From contig JAZQEF010000002.1 in assembly GCA_045538835.1 (NCBI GenBank), positions 135,723 to 199,722 on the forward strand: DNA of 64,000 nucleotides, given 5' to 3'. Below, one piece after another: positions 1 to 8,107 of this stretch (the first letter of the stretch is position 1; each line of letters begins with the position of its first letter). The notes under the pieces are model-generated. The model saw nothing but the letters and a program-made list of their open reading frames with translations, searched no databases and was not told where the DNA came from. The stretch comes from RGIG6165 sp045538835. Lineage in GTDB: Bacteria > Bacillota > Clostridia > Oscillospirales > Feifaniaceae. The position numbers and the translations under genes are program-made.

Positions 1-468
1 CTTGGTATACGTTCAACCGTAGATACACCGTATGAACCCTTCTTTTTCTTTAATGAAGAAGCGGTGGCAACCGGTAATATTACCGCTAATAAAGTGTCCC
101 TTCGTTTTTCCTATTACATAACGGCTGAATTTGAATACAACGAAGAGACGGGGCTGTATTTCCGTTCCCAGTACGATGCGCCGCACAAAGACAAAACAAC
201 AAATGCACAACTTTCGGTCACAAATGTCATATATCTCAAGACCTCAGTTTCCGCAATCAGCGGTGATGATGCAGGGAGGATCGATGTGGGAACGACAGGA
301 AGCGGCAGCGGCTACTACATCAGCAAGGGTATGGCGCAGGAGATAACCTGGAGTAAAAAGGATCTATCCTCCCCCCTCAAACTGTATGATATAAACGGTA
401 ATGAACTCACGATAAATAAGGGCAAAACGTGGTTTATGATAAATAATACTAATATTGTTATGGAGTAA
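1..468 (+). CDS. YerB-like DUF3048 domain protein, C-terminal part
   Basis: The reading frame is open from base 1, so the 5' end lies outside the window and only about 155 C-terminal residues are seen. The segments FRSQYDAPHKD, GSGSGYYISKG, ITWSKKD and KTWFMI match the C-terminal domain of the YerB/DUF3048 family. Members are usually lipoproteins exported by Firmicutes; their function is not established, and the signal peptide cannot be checked here. The stop is followed after 4 bases by the start of the SGNH hydrolase, so the two are probably co-transcribed. The family call rests on recalled motif similarity. Confidence 0.8.
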   Translation, partial: LGIRSTVDTPYEPFFFFNEEAVATGNITANKVSLRFSYYITAEFEYNEETGLYFRSQYDAPHKDKTTNAQLSVTNVIYLKTSVSAISGDDAGRIDVGTTGSGSGYYISKGMAQEITWSKKDLSSPLKLYDINGNELTINKGKTWFMINNTNIVME

Positions 469-472
469 GCAT

Positions 473-1507
473 ATGGAACAGTTACAGATACTTGAAAAAG
501 GTGAACAACCAAAGAAAAAACTGATAAATCTTACACTAAAACAGGTAAAAGCGATAACTCACGGTGCGTTATACATATATGACGACATGGGAGGTTTTAC
601 TTTTTCACGCTTTACGCCTGCACAGGTTGAACATTACAGCAAATATCCCAATTTCAAAAAACGTGTGAATAATACTGCAGGCATTACATTTGATTTTTAT
701 ACAGATTCTCCTGTTTTTGAGATGGATTTTACCTGTATAGAAGTTCCCGCATCTGAAACAGGTGCACTCGACATACTTGAAAACGGTGCTCTGGTCTACA
801 GTTCATCAACAGAATATAAGCAAGGCAAAAAAATCAATGTCAGATATGAATTTACAAAACCGGGTAAAAACAGAATTACCGTATATCTGCCCACTTTTTG
901 CGAAATTATAATAAAAAGAATTTCTCTGATGGAAAACAGTGATATAACACCCATAAAGCACCAAAAAAAGATTTTATTTGTCGGTGACTCTATCACGCAG
1001 GGGGCTTATGTTCCGAATTCATGTGCAACATATGCAAATCTGCTTACTCGTATGTTTGACCTTGAATGTCTTAATCAGGGCGTATCAGGTTATTATTACG
1101 ATGTAAAAACACTTGACGGCGGTCTTTCGTTTGGTCCCGATTATATTCTCGTCGCATACGGAACCAACGACAAGAAAAACAACAAGACTATACCTGAACT
1201 TATGGCAAACGTTGAAGCATACGTAAAAAAACTTACAAGTATGTATAAAAAAGCCAAATTCTTCCTGGTTGTTCCATGGTGGCGTCTTAACAGAACAGAC
1301 GAGAAAGTATATCTCAAGGATTTTGACCAAGTACGAAAAGCAATTTTTGATGTGGTAGAGAAATATCCGCAAATTACCGTTATTGACGGATACTCCGCAA
1401 CACCCCACCTCCCCGAATTTTTCGCCGATAAAACTCATCCGAATCAGGCGGCTCATGCGCACATGGCAATCCACCTTGCAAGTGTAATGAGAAAATATAT
1501 TAAATAG
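473..1507 (+). CDS. SGNH/GDSL-family hydrolase (esterase-like)
   Basis: A 344-aa protein with a beta-rich N-terminal domain (about residues 1-160) and a C-terminal SGNH hydrolase domain. The nucleophile block is GDSITQG with Ser173, a GTND block follows, and the catalytic pair is in DKTHPNQ (Asp319, His322). Such enzymes remove acyl groups from carbohydrates, peptidoglycan or lipids; the substrate cannot be told from the sequence. I see no signal peptide. The ATG at 473 is chosen because GGAG lies just upstream at 462-465; an in-frame TTG at 455 overlaps the previous gene and has no ribosome binding site. A strong terminator follows directly, closing the unit with the DUF3048 gene. Confidence 0.85.
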   Translation: MEQLQILEKGEQPKKKLINLTLKQVKAITHGALYIYDDMGGFTFSRFTPAQVEHYSKYPNFKKRVNNTAGITFDFYTDSPVFEMDFTCIEVPASETGALDILENGALVYSSSTEYKQGKKINVRYEFTKPGKNRITVYLPTFCEIIIKRISLMENSDITPIKHQKKILFVGDSITQGAYVPNSCATYANLLTRMFDLECLNQGVSGYYYDVKTLDGGLSFGPDYILVAYGTNDKKNNKTIPELMANVEAYVKKLTSMYKKAKFFLVVPWWRLNRTDEKVYLKDFDQVRKAIFDVVEKYPQITVIDGYSATPHLPEFFADKTHPNQAAHAHMAIHLASVMRKYIK

Positions 1508-1511
1508 CAAA

Positions 1512-1540
1512 AAAGCACGGTTTAAAACCGTGCTTTTTTT
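1512..1540 (+). terminator. Rho-independent terminator after the SGNH hydrolase gene
   Basis: The perfect stem AGCACGG/CCGTGCT, extended by TTT/AAA, is followed by seven or more T residues and begins a few bases after the stop codon. Confidence 0.9.
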
Positions 1541-1552
1541 CGGTAAACTTTA

Positions 1553-1580
1553 TTGACTTTTTTTAGATTTTCGATATAAT
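1553..1580 (+). promoter_or_regulatory. Sigma-A promoter for the XRE regulator gene
   Basis: TTGACT (1553-1558) and TATAAT (1575-1580) are separated by 16 bp, about 35 bases upstream of the start codon and right after a terminator. Confidence 0.8.
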
Positions 1581-1613
1581 AATAGTAACAATTTAAATAA
1601 GGGTGTGTATAAA

Positions 1614-1940
1614 ATGGACATTTACGAAAGATTCTGTATGCTTCTCAACGCAAAAGGCGATACGCCGTATGCCGTTTCAAAAGCAACGGGTATTCCCCCA
1701 TCAACTTTTACCGATTGGAAAAACGGTAAAAGTGCACCAAAGGCTGCAAAACTCTCCAAAATAGCCGATTATTTCGGCGTTTCCCTCTCGTATCTTATGG
1801 GTGAAGATGAGTCAAATGAACTTGACAAGCAACTTACAGGTATTGATTTTGCTCTATGGGGTGAAGTAAAAAATCTCTCGGAGTCCGAAAAAAGGGACAT
1901 ATATGATTATATAATGTTTAAGAAGAGTAAAAGAAAGTAA
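1614..1940 (+). CDS. XRE-family helix-turn-helix transcriptional regulator
   Basis: A 108-aa protein with an N-terminal Cro/CI-type helix-turn-helix (about residues 8-65, with the recognition-helix segment PPSTFTDWKNGKS and the helix end SLSYLMGE) and a short charged C terminus. Such proteins bind operator DNA as dimers. The ATG at 1614 is preferred because AAGGGTG lies 8 bases upstream; an in-frame GTG at 1605 would sit on that ribosome binding site. The next gene is an ImmA/IrrE-type metallopeptidase, a common pairing in which the peptidase cleaves the repressor. I infer that this protein is the peptidase's target; no partner operon is visible beyond this pair. Confidence 0.88.
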   Translation: MDIYERFCMLLNAKGDTPYAVSKATGIPPSTFTDWKNGKSAPKAAKLSKIADYFGVSLSYLMGEDESNELDKQLTGIDFALWGEVKNLSESEKRDIYDYIMFKKSKRK

Positions 1941-1990
1941 CCTTATACACTTCACTGTTGACTATAATCAGAAAGAGAGAGACCGGAAAA

Positions 1991-2380
1991 TTGACATTAT
2001 TTGACCTGTATAAGTACGCTGACAGCCAAGGGATAGATGTTGATTACTTTCCCATGCGCGAAGTAGAGTCCGTTTCCTTTCCGTGCGGGTGGATAGCGCT
2101 TGATGTCGACAAGTTGAAGAACAGTGCAGATGAAAAAGTACATCTCGCCCACGAGATAGGGCACCTCGAAACCGGTAGTTTTTACAATGTGTATTCTCCA
2201 CTTGACCTGCGCTCACGGCATGAGACGCGCGCTGACCGCTGGGCAATCAAGAAACTGATACCCCAAGGGGAACTTGAAAAAGCAGTAAACGGGGGCATAA
2301 AAGACATATGGGAACTTGCCGAATATTTCGGCGTCCCGCATGATTTTATGGAAAAGGCACTTTACTACTATAACAACTAA
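1991..2380 (+). CDS. ImmA/IrrE-type metallo-endopeptidase
   Basis: A 129-aa protein with the zinc-binding HEIGH motif (His54, Glu55, His58) followed by RHETRADRWA, which supplies the third ligand region of this family. In related systems (ImmA of ICEBs1, IrrE of Deinococcus) the peptidase cleaves a helix-turn-helix repressor in response to stress, which fits the upstream XRE gene. Start choice is uncertain. TTG at 1991 is preferred because GAGAGA lies about 10 bases upstream and family members begin close to this point; an in-frame TTG at 1958 would add 11 residues but has no visible ribosome binding site. Confidence 0.85.
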   Translation: MTLFDLYKYADSQGIDVDYFPMREVESVSFPCGWIALDVDKLKNSADEKVHLAHEIGHLETGSFYNVYSPLDLRSRHETRADRWAIKKLIPQGELEKAVNGGIKDIWELAEYFGVPHDFMEKALYYYNN

Positions 2381-2390
2381 ACATTATAAA

Positions 2391-2420
2391 AACAGCCTCG
2401 TTTTAAACGAGGCTGTTTTT
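2391..2420. terminator. Bidirectional terminator between the ImmA-type gene and ldh
   Basis: The perfect stem ACAGCCTCG/CGAGGCTGT has A residues on one side and T residues on the other, so it can serve both convergent genes. Confidence 0.9.
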
Positions 2421-2423
2421 ACT

Positions 2424-3377
2424 TTATAAATCTAAATTGATATCTTTAATTATTGCTTTGAGTTGGTCTGCGCTGTATCTTAATTTGGCAAGTTCCTCAT
2501 CAGTCATCTTGATGGGCAGTTTGCCGTGTACGCCTTTAGGACCGATAATGTGCGGTATACTTAAGCACACATCATCAATGCCGTATTCACCGTGAAACAT
2601 CCACGAGATTATTGCAACCGAATCATAAGCCGACTGAAGCATATTCACAAGATAGCAAACTGCATTCGTCACCGCATAGTAGGTCGCACCCTTGTTTGCG
2701 ATTATCTCACCGCCGGATTTGCGGATATACTCCTCTATTCCATCTCTGTCAAGATCACCGACATCCATATCCCTCTGACATTCCATATTGCAGAATTCAT
2801 CAATAGTTGCACCCGAAATCTTCGCAAGTGACCAAGGGACAAACATAGAATCACCGTGTTCTCCGAACACATAAGCATGGATGTTTTTCTGTGCAATATT
2901 ATACTGCTCCGAAAGGATATAGCGAAGTCGCGCCGTATCAAGAGTTGTACCCGAGCCTATTATCTGCTTTTCAGGCAGACCTGACATTTTGATAAACGCA
3001 TATGTCATAATATCAACGGGATTGCTGACAATAATATATGTCGCATTGGGTGCGGCTTTTACTATATTAGGCGTAATGCTTTTTAATATATCAATATTTG
3101 CTTGTGTGAGTTCAAGCCTTGTCTGCCCCGGCTTACGAGGTTTTCCCGATGTTATTATAACAACATCCGAATCTTTGGCATCATCGTAATCGCCTGCGAT
3201 TATAGAAATCGGATTTCTGAAACTTGCACCCTGAGCAATGTCCATTACTTCGCCTTTGGCTTTATTTTCGTTTATGTCTATGAGAACTATCTCTGATACA
3301 GTATCTTCCATAGACAGTTTATATGCGATTGTTGCGCCGACGCTGCCCGCGCCAATTACCGTAATTTTACTTCCCAT
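2424..3377 (-). CDS. ldh: L-lactate dehydrogenase
   Basis: A 317-aa NAD-dependent enzyme that reduces pyruvate to L-lactate at the end of glycolysis, regenerating NAD in fermenting cells. The Rossmann motif GAGSVGATIAYKL is at the N terminus, SNPVD follows the cofactor domain, and the catalytic His is in GEHGDS. The specificity loop reads GQTR; Gln at this place indicates lactate rather than malate dehydrogenase. Length is normal for the family. AGGAG lies upstream of the ATG, and a sigma-A promoter precedes it. The gene is monocistronic between that promoter and the shared terminator downstream. Confidence 0.95.
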   Translation of the reverse strand: MGSKITVIGAGSVGATIAYKLSMEDTVSEIVLIDINENKAKGEVMDIAQGASFRNPISIIAGDYDDAKDSDVVIITSGKPRKPGQTRLELTQANIDILKSITPNIVKAAPNATYIIVSNPVDIMTYAFIKMSGLPEKQIIGSGTTLDTARLRYILSEQYNIAQKNIHAYVFGEHGDSMFVPWSLAKISGATIDEFCNMECQRDMDVGDLDRDGIEEYIRKSGGEIIANKGATYYAVTNAVCYLVNMLQSAYDSVAIISWMFHGEYGIDDVCLSIPHIIGPKGVHGKLPIKMTDEELAKLRYSADQLKAIIKDINLDL

Positions 3378-3404
3378 TTTTGTTCTCCTTTTAGTCTTTT
3401 AATT

Positions 3405-3433
3405 ATTTTACCATAATGTCAAACTTTTAACAA
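3405..3433 (-). promoter_or_regulatory. Sigma-A promoter for ldh
   Basis: On the minus strand TTGTTA and TAAAAT are separated by 17 bp, about 28 bases upstream of the ldh start. Confidence 0.6.
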
Positions 3434-3448
3434 CATTTTTACAACAAT

Positions 3449-3477
3449 TTGATTTTATTCATCAACGAATATATAAT
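3449..3477 (+). promoter_or_regulatory. Sigma-A promoter for the alpha/beta hydrolase gene
   Basis: TTGATT (3449-3454) and TATAAT (3472-3477) have 17-bp spacing. It is divergent from the ldh promoter and is followed by AGGAGG before the ATG. Confidence 0.75.
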
Positions 3478-3495
3478 GAAATAGGAGGTATTATT

Positions 3496-4326
3496 ATGTA
3501 TACTGAATTTTCACTTGTAATGAGAGATAAAAGCGAGCATTTTGTAAGAAGTTTTGTCCCCGATTCCCCAAAGGCTATCCTTATATTGATTCACGGCAAA
3601 GGCGAACATAGCGGCCGTTACATACATTTCGGCAAAGAACTTGAAAAAGCAGGATATGCCGTATATGCACCTGACCTTCGCGGTCACGGCAAAACGGGTG
3701 GCAGAACAGGTCATACAGCGCCCAGAAGCACAATTCTCGACGATGTAGGCGAAGTCGTCTTATACGCAAAAATCAGGCATCCTGACCTGCCTGTGTTTAT
3801 GTACGGACACAGTATGGGTGGAAATATAATTCTCACATACAGACACAGACGTCCTGACGGTATAAAAGCATTTATTGCATCTGCCCCCTGGCTCTATCTT
3901 GTAAAAGAATTCGCCGCACCTTTAAAAAAGGCGGTCATTGCTTTTTCCAAACTGCTGCCGCATACTGCTATAAACACAGGTATAGATGCAACAGTCATCA
4001 CCTCTATTGAAGACGAACAAACGAAATATCTTGAAGACAAAAAAATGAACGGTGTTATCACAGTTGCAACGGTTGCCGATGTATTTGTTGCGACTAAAGA
4101 GATATTTAAGTATGCCCCGACAGAAAAAACACCTTTTATGCTGCTTCACGGTGACGATGACAGACTTGTCGATGTCGATGGCAGCAGAAAACTTTCAAAA
4201 ATCTCCGGAGATGTCTGCGAATACAAAGAATACAAAGCAAATCGCCACGAAATACTGCACGATATCAGCCGTGATGATGCCATAAGCGACATGATATCAT
4301 ACCTTGATAAGCAACTTGCAAAATGA
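3496..4326 (+). CDS. Alpha/beta hydrolase, monoacylglycerol lipase/lysophospholipase-like
   Basis: A 276-aa serine hydrolase of the S33/Hydrolase_4 type. The oxyanion region LIHGKGEHSGRY and the segment PDLRGHGKT are typical of monoglyceride lipases. The nucleophile elbow is GHSMGGN (Ser106), the acid is in HGDDDRLVD (probably Asp222), and the His is in NRHEIL (His251), so the triad is complete. It probably hydrolyses lysophospholipid or monoacylglycerol; the exact substrate is unknown. No signal peptide is seen, so it is likely cytoplasmic. AGGAGG at 3483-3488 fixes the start. Its stop overlaps the start of the radical SAM gene by 4 bases (ATGA). Confidence 0.88.
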   Translation: MYTEFSLVMRDKSEHFVRSFVPDSPKAILILIHGKGEHSGRYIHFGKELEKAGYAVYAPDLRGHGKTGGRTGHTAPRSTILDDVGEVVLYAKIRHPDLPVFMYGHSMGGNIILTYRHRRPDGIKAFIASAPWLYLVKEFAAPLKKAVIAFSKLLPHTAINTGIDATVITSIEDEQTKYLEDKKMNGVITVATVADVFVATKEIFKYAPTEKTPFMLLHGDDDRLVDVDGSRKLSKISGDVCEYKEYKANRHEILHDISRDDAISDMISYLDKQLAK

Positions 4327-5213
4327 ATTACACAAGTTTTTCAGACTATGCCAAAAGCGTATACGGTGATAAAGTATATAAACTCTCTATAGAGGGCGGT
4401 ATCACCTGCCCTAACCGTGACGGAACTTTAGGTTACGGCGGCTGCATTTATTGCGGCGCAAAAGGAAGCGGTGATTTTGCCGAATGTGAAGACAGTGTGA
4501 CTTCGCAACTTGAGAGGGCAAAAAAACGTGTTGCCTCCAAATGCAAAAGCGGAAAATACATTGCATATTTTCAAAGTTTTACTGTCACATATCTTCCCAT
4601 CAGCGAATTTGAAAAGAAGATTTTTGAGGCGCTCTCACTCGACTATATCGTCGGCATTTCTCTTGCCACACGCCCCGACTGTCTGCCCGACGATGTGCTG
4701 GATGTGATAGAACGGGCAAACAGGATAAAACCTGTCATCGTGGAACTTGGTCTTCAGACTATCCACGAGGACACAGCGCTATATATCCGACGGGGATATA
4801 AACTGCCCATTTTTGATGAAGCGGTGGCAAAACTCAAAAAAATCGGGGTGCACACGGTTGCACATCTGATAGTGGGACTTCCGGGTGAAAGTGCGGATAT
4901 GATAAAACAAAGCGCGCTATATGCTGCAAAACATTGCGATGGTATAAAATTGCAGATGCTTCATATTTTAAAAGGAACAGACCTCGAAAAAGACTATAAA
5001 GAGGGTAAATTCTCACTGTTTTCACTTGAAGAATATTCTGCCCTTATATGCGATATTCTATCCATATTGCCAACGAATACGGTAATACATCGCTTGACGG
5101 GTGACGGCGACAAAAACGAACTTATAGCGCCAATGTGGACAGCAAACAAGAAACTTGTTATTAATACTCTGCGTGAAGCAATACAAAACACAGATAAAAA
5201 ACAATCCCATTAA
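4323..5213 (+). CDS. TIGR01212-family radical SAM protein (YtqA-like)
   Basis: A 296-aa radical SAM enzyme with the cluster-binding pattern C-X11-C-X2-C (Cys29, Cys41, Cys44) inside CPNRDG...GGCIYC. This wide first spacing marks the YtqA/YhcC group and differs from the usual CX3CX2C. The downstream segments ELGLQT and HLIVGLPGE are typical of the Elp3-like radical SAM fold. Substrate is not assigned; some members act on RNA or cofactors. Translational coupling to the hydrolase gene is likely from the ATGA overlap, though a shared function is not evident. The stop codon lies inside the following terminator stem. Confidence 0.85.
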   Translation: MNYTSFSDYAKSVYGDKVYKLSIEGGITCPNRDGTLGYGGCIYCGAKGSGDFAECEDSVTSQLERAKKRVASKCKSGKYIAYFQSFTVTYLPISEFEKKIFEALSLDYIVGISLATRPDCLPDDVLDVIERANRIKPVIVELGLQTIHEDTALYIRRGYKLPIFDEAVAKLKKIGVHTVAHLIVGLPGESADMIKQSALYAAKHCDGIKLQMLHILKGTDLEKDYKEGKFSLFSLEEYSALICDILSILPTNTVIHRLTGDGDKNELIAPMWTANKKLVINTLREAIQNTDKKQSH

Positions 5214-5236
5214 GAAACTTAATGGGATTGTTTTTT
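5197..5236. terminator. Bidirectional terminator between the YtqA-like gene and kdgK
   Basis: ACAATCCCATTAAG pairs with CTTAATGGGATTGT around an AAA loop, with A and T runs on the flanks. The stem contains the stop codon of the upstream gene. Confidence 0.92.
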
Positions 5237-5238
5237 AT

Positions 5239-6261
5239 TTATCTCTGAACTCTTCCCGAGCCGTCGCCGCCTGCAAGTTTTTCAACTTCAGAAACGCGTA
5301 CTCTGTTGTAGTCACCCTCTACCGAGTGCTTGAGTGCAGATGCGGCAACTGCAAATTCTATTGCTTCTTTTGAGGATTTACCCGAAAGAAGTGAGTAGAT
5401 AAGTCCGCCGCCGAATGAATCGCCGCCGCCTACACGGTCAACTATATGTAAGTGATAACCCTTTGAGAAGTAGTAATCTTCTCCGTCGTAAAGCATACCT
5501 GCCCAGTCGTTATCACTTGCAGATATTGATGTACGAAGTGTTATTGCAACTTTTTCAAAGCCGAACTTGTCAGCAAGTTGCTTTGCAACACTCTTGTAAC
5601 CCTCGTGATTAAGTTTGCCGCCGTATATATCTGTGTTTTCTGCTTCAATTCCGAATACGTCTTTAGCGTCCTCTTCGTTTGAGATACATACATCTACATA
5701 CTGACAAAGTTCGGTCATCGCTGCACGTGCTTCATCTCTTGTCCAGAGCTTTCCTCTGTAGTTTAAGTCGCAGGATATCTTTATACCCTTGCTCTTTGCA
5801 ACTTTGCACGCCTCTTTGCAGATTTCTACCACATTTTCTCCGAGTGCGGGAGTAATTCCCGTAAAGTGGAACCAGTCTGCCCCTTCAAAAATGTCATCCC
5901 AATCAAAGTCTGCAACCGTTGCCTGCTGTATTGCCGAATACTTTCTGTCATATATGCATACAGAACCTCTCTGTGATGCACCTTTCTCTAAGTAGTAAAT
6001 ACCCACTCTTTCGCCGCCGCGTACTATCTTTGATGTGTCTATTCCAAAGTATCTGAGCGAATCTACCGCAGCCTGACCGATTGCATGCTTGGGCAACTTT
6101 GTAACATATACACTGTCTAATCCGTAATTTGCAAGCGATACTGCCACGTTTGCCTCACCGCCGCCGAATGTTGCCTGCATCTGGTCATTCTGAAAAAAAC
6201 GGTAATATCCGTTTGGTGCAAGACGAAGCATCAGTTCTCCGAATGTAACTACTCTTTTCAT
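5239..6261 (-). CDS. kdgK: 2-keto-3-deoxygluconate kinase (PfkB family)
   Basis: A 340-aa ribokinase-fold sugar kinase predicted to phosphorylate 2-keto-3-deoxygluconate (KDG) to KDPG using ATP. The N terminus (VTFGELMLRL, then GGGEANVAVSLANYGL) and the C-terminal signature GGGDSFGGG with catalytic Asp281 are those of PfkB kinases. The immediate upstream gene is KDPG aldolase, which uses the predicted product, so the pair forms the lower Entner-Doudoroff segment for sugar-acid breakdown. The ATG overlaps the aldolase stop by 4 bases, implying coupled translation. The substrate is inferred mainly from context. Confidence 0.88.
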   Translation of the reverse strand: MKRVVTFGELMLRLAPNGYYRFFQNDQMQATFGGGEANVAVSLANYGLDSVYVTKLPKHAIGQAAVDSLRYFGIDTSKIVRGGERVGIYYLEKGASQRGSVCIYDRKYSAIQQATVADFDWDDIFEGADWFHFTGITPALGENVVEICKEACKVAKSKGIKISCDLNYRGKLWTRDEARAAMTELCQYVDVCISNEEDAKDVFGIEAENTDIYGGKLNHEGYKSVAKQLADKFGFEKVAITLRTSISASDNDWAGMLYDGEDYYFSKGYHLHIVDRVGGGDSFGGGLIYSLLSGKSSKEAIEFAVAASALKHSVEGDYNRVRVSEVEKLAGGDGSGRVQR

Positions 6262-6896
6262 CCTCTTATCTCCTTTAAAAGTTTAACCGCCTCTGCAGTG
6301 AGTTTTTCTATTTCATCAAATTTACCTTCGTTGATAAGGTCTGCAGGTACCATCCAGCTTCCGCCACAGGCATATACTGCCTTGCAACCCAGATACTCAG
6401 CAAGATTCTTAGGTCCTATTCCTCCTGTTGGCATAAAGCGTACCTTTGTGTACGGTGCCGCTACCGCCTTTATCATCTTTACGCCGCCTGCCGCTTCTGC
6501 AGGGAAGAACTTTAGATACGTAAGGCCAAGTGACATTGCCGCTTCAATCTCTGTAGGTGTGCACACACCGGGAATTATGGGGTAACCCTTCCCGTTGCAA
6601 TGCTTTACAACTTCGGGGTTTAATCCGGGACTTACTATAAATGATGCGCCTGCTGCCATTGCCTTATCTGCCTGCTCTGTTGTAAGAACAGTCCCAGCAC
6701 CTATGAAGAAGTCGGGATATGCATTATGTATAACCTTTATTGCTTCTTCTGCCGCGTCTGTACGGAATGTTATTTCAGCACAACACAGTCCGCCGTTTTT
6801 GAGTGCTTCTGCCAACGGCAGTGCATCTTTCACATTGTCTATCTTGATTACGGGTATTACTCCCATTTCACTTATTCTTTTAATTAACTGTTCCAC
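6258..6896 (-). CDS. eda: KDPG/KHG aldolase
   Basis: A 212-aa class I aldolase that splits 2-keto-3-deoxy-6-phosphogluconate into pyruvate and glyceraldehyde 3-phosphate. The acid/base Glu41 is in EITFRT and the Schiff-base Lys129 is in YLKFFPAE; the glycine-rich phosphate site MPTGGIGPKN follows. Length is typical. It lies between an RraA-like gene and kdgK, all in the same direction with short gaps, so the three form one unit for converting a sugar acid to central metabolites. No sugar-acid transporter, dehydratase or regulator lies next to them in the window. Confidence 0.92.
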   Translation of the reverse strand: MEQLIKRISEMGVIPVIKIDNVKDALPLAEALKNGGLCCAEITFRTDAAEEAIKVIHNAYPDFFIGAGTVLTTEQADKAMAAGASFIVSPGLNPEVVKHCNGKGYPIIPGVCTPTEIEAAMSLGLTYLKFFPAEAAGGVKMIKAVAAPYTKVRFMPTGGIGPKNLAEYLGCKAVYACGGSWMVPADLINEGKFDEIEKLTAEAVKLLKEIRG

Positions 6897-6914
6897 AAAA
6901 TCACCCTCTCTGTA

Positions 6915-7844
6915 TTAAAGTGCCGTCTGTGTATCGTTGGGATCACCGTTTCTTGCAAGGTCATATTCCTTTGACCAGTCAAGGTCACGGTATTCCTCAC
7001 CTCTGGGGTCGGTTTTGATCCAATCAACAAGCATATCCAGCATTTCTTCTGTCCAAGTGTTTCTGTCTATCTGTGCAGTTGTGAACTTACCCTGACCTAT
7101 CATTTCGAAACCGAAATCGTCCTTAACGTGTGTCTTGGCAGCGCCTTCAACAACGTCTGCAACAAGATGGCTGGGGATAAAGAGTACACCGCCGCCTGCA
7201 CCGAATACAATATCGCCGGGCAGACATACAGCGCCACCAAAGTTGGTGATATCATTCCAGTCCTTCATAACGAATTCACGAATCGGTGTGGGGTCAATTC
7301 CACGATAGTATACCTGTACATCAGGAACCTGCTTCATCTGTTCAACGTCTCTTACACCGCCCCAGATTACGGCGCCGCCGTTCTTAGTGTGCTTCTTTAC
7401 TGCAGTTGTAAGGTTTCCGCCAAGGAATGTTCCCTTATATATCTTGTCATACATATCACAGACAACAACGTCGCGTTCATAAAGATTGTCGATTACCCAC
7501 TGGTTGTAGTTACCGTTTCTTCCATCTTCGGCACCACGTGCAAACTGAAGTTCGTGAAGGTCGGGACGTGTGGGGCAGAAAGAACAGGTTACTGCACGGC
7601 CAACCAACTTCCTTCCGTCATCGTGTAAGGGGGTAAGCGGTGCAAGGCCGCCACCCACGAACTGGTTTTCATAACCGAGAACGTAAATGGGTTTCCACAC
7701 TTCTTCAAGTGTCATTCCGTAAAGCGCATTAAGATACTTATCTTCTACCTTAGGTCTTCCGTCAGGAAGTCTTTCCCCTTTCCACAAAGGTGTAAGGGCT
7801 ATCACTGATTCTCTGTCATTAAAATGCATAATAGTTAACTCCAT
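6915..7844 (-). CDS. RraA-like protein (HMG/CHA aldolase fold), probably sugar-acid related
   Basis: A 309-aa member of the RraA/dimethylmenaquinone methyltransferase-like family. Core motifs are GGNLTTAVKKHTKNGGAVIWGG and GGAVCLPGDIVFG followed by FIPSHLVADVV. The first contains the region that holds the catalytic Asp and Arg in pyruvate-type aldolases of this family. It is longer than the minimal RraA core of about 160-220 residues, with N- and C-terminal extensions. It is the first gene before the KDPG aldolase and KDG kinase genes, which suggests a role in a 2-keto-acid or sugar-acid pathway, for example as an aldolase or dehydratase-like step. Regulation of RNase E is unlikely from this context. 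Confidence 0.75.
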   Translation of the reverse strand: MELTIMHFNDRESVIALTPLWKGERLPDGRPKVEDKYLNALYGMTLEEVWKPIYVLGYENQFVGGGLAPLTPLHDDGRKLVGRAVTCSFCPTRPDLHELQFARGAEDGRNGNYNQWVIDNLYERDVVVCDMYDKIYKGTFLGGNLTTAVKKHTKNGGAVIWGGVRDVEQMKQVPDVQVYYRGIDPTPIREFVMKDWNDITNFGGAVCLPGDIVFGAGGGVLFIPSHLVADVVEGAAKTHVKDDFGFEMIGQGKFTTAQIDRNTWTEEMLDMLVDWIKTDPRGEEYRDLDWSKEYDLARNGDPNDTQTAL

Positions 7845-8057
7845 ATTTGAAATTTATCTCTCACAATTATTTATACATTAAATATTTTACAATATAAATT
7901 GCTTGAAAAGTAGACTTTATTTGTCAATATTGTATGGTATTCGCTTAATTTAAAAAACTAATATAATTGTCTTTTAACCAAAATAAATATGAGCACATTA
8001 TTATACTTATTAATTACAGTACAGATGTGGTCATACAAATTACACATTTTGTTTATA

Positions 8058-8092
8058 AAAAAATAGGTATCCATAAAGGATACCTATTTTTA
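8058..8092 (-). terminator. Terminator of the str operon (after tuf)
   Basis: The stem ATAGGTATCC/GGATACCTAT with a four-base loop and T residues on both sides lies 15 bases beyond the tuf stop. The 263 bases between the rraA-like start and the tuf stop contain this hairpin and otherwise only AT-rich sequence; I see no small gene there. Confidence 0.9.
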
Positions 8093-8107
8093 TCTGTTAA
8101 ACAGAAA

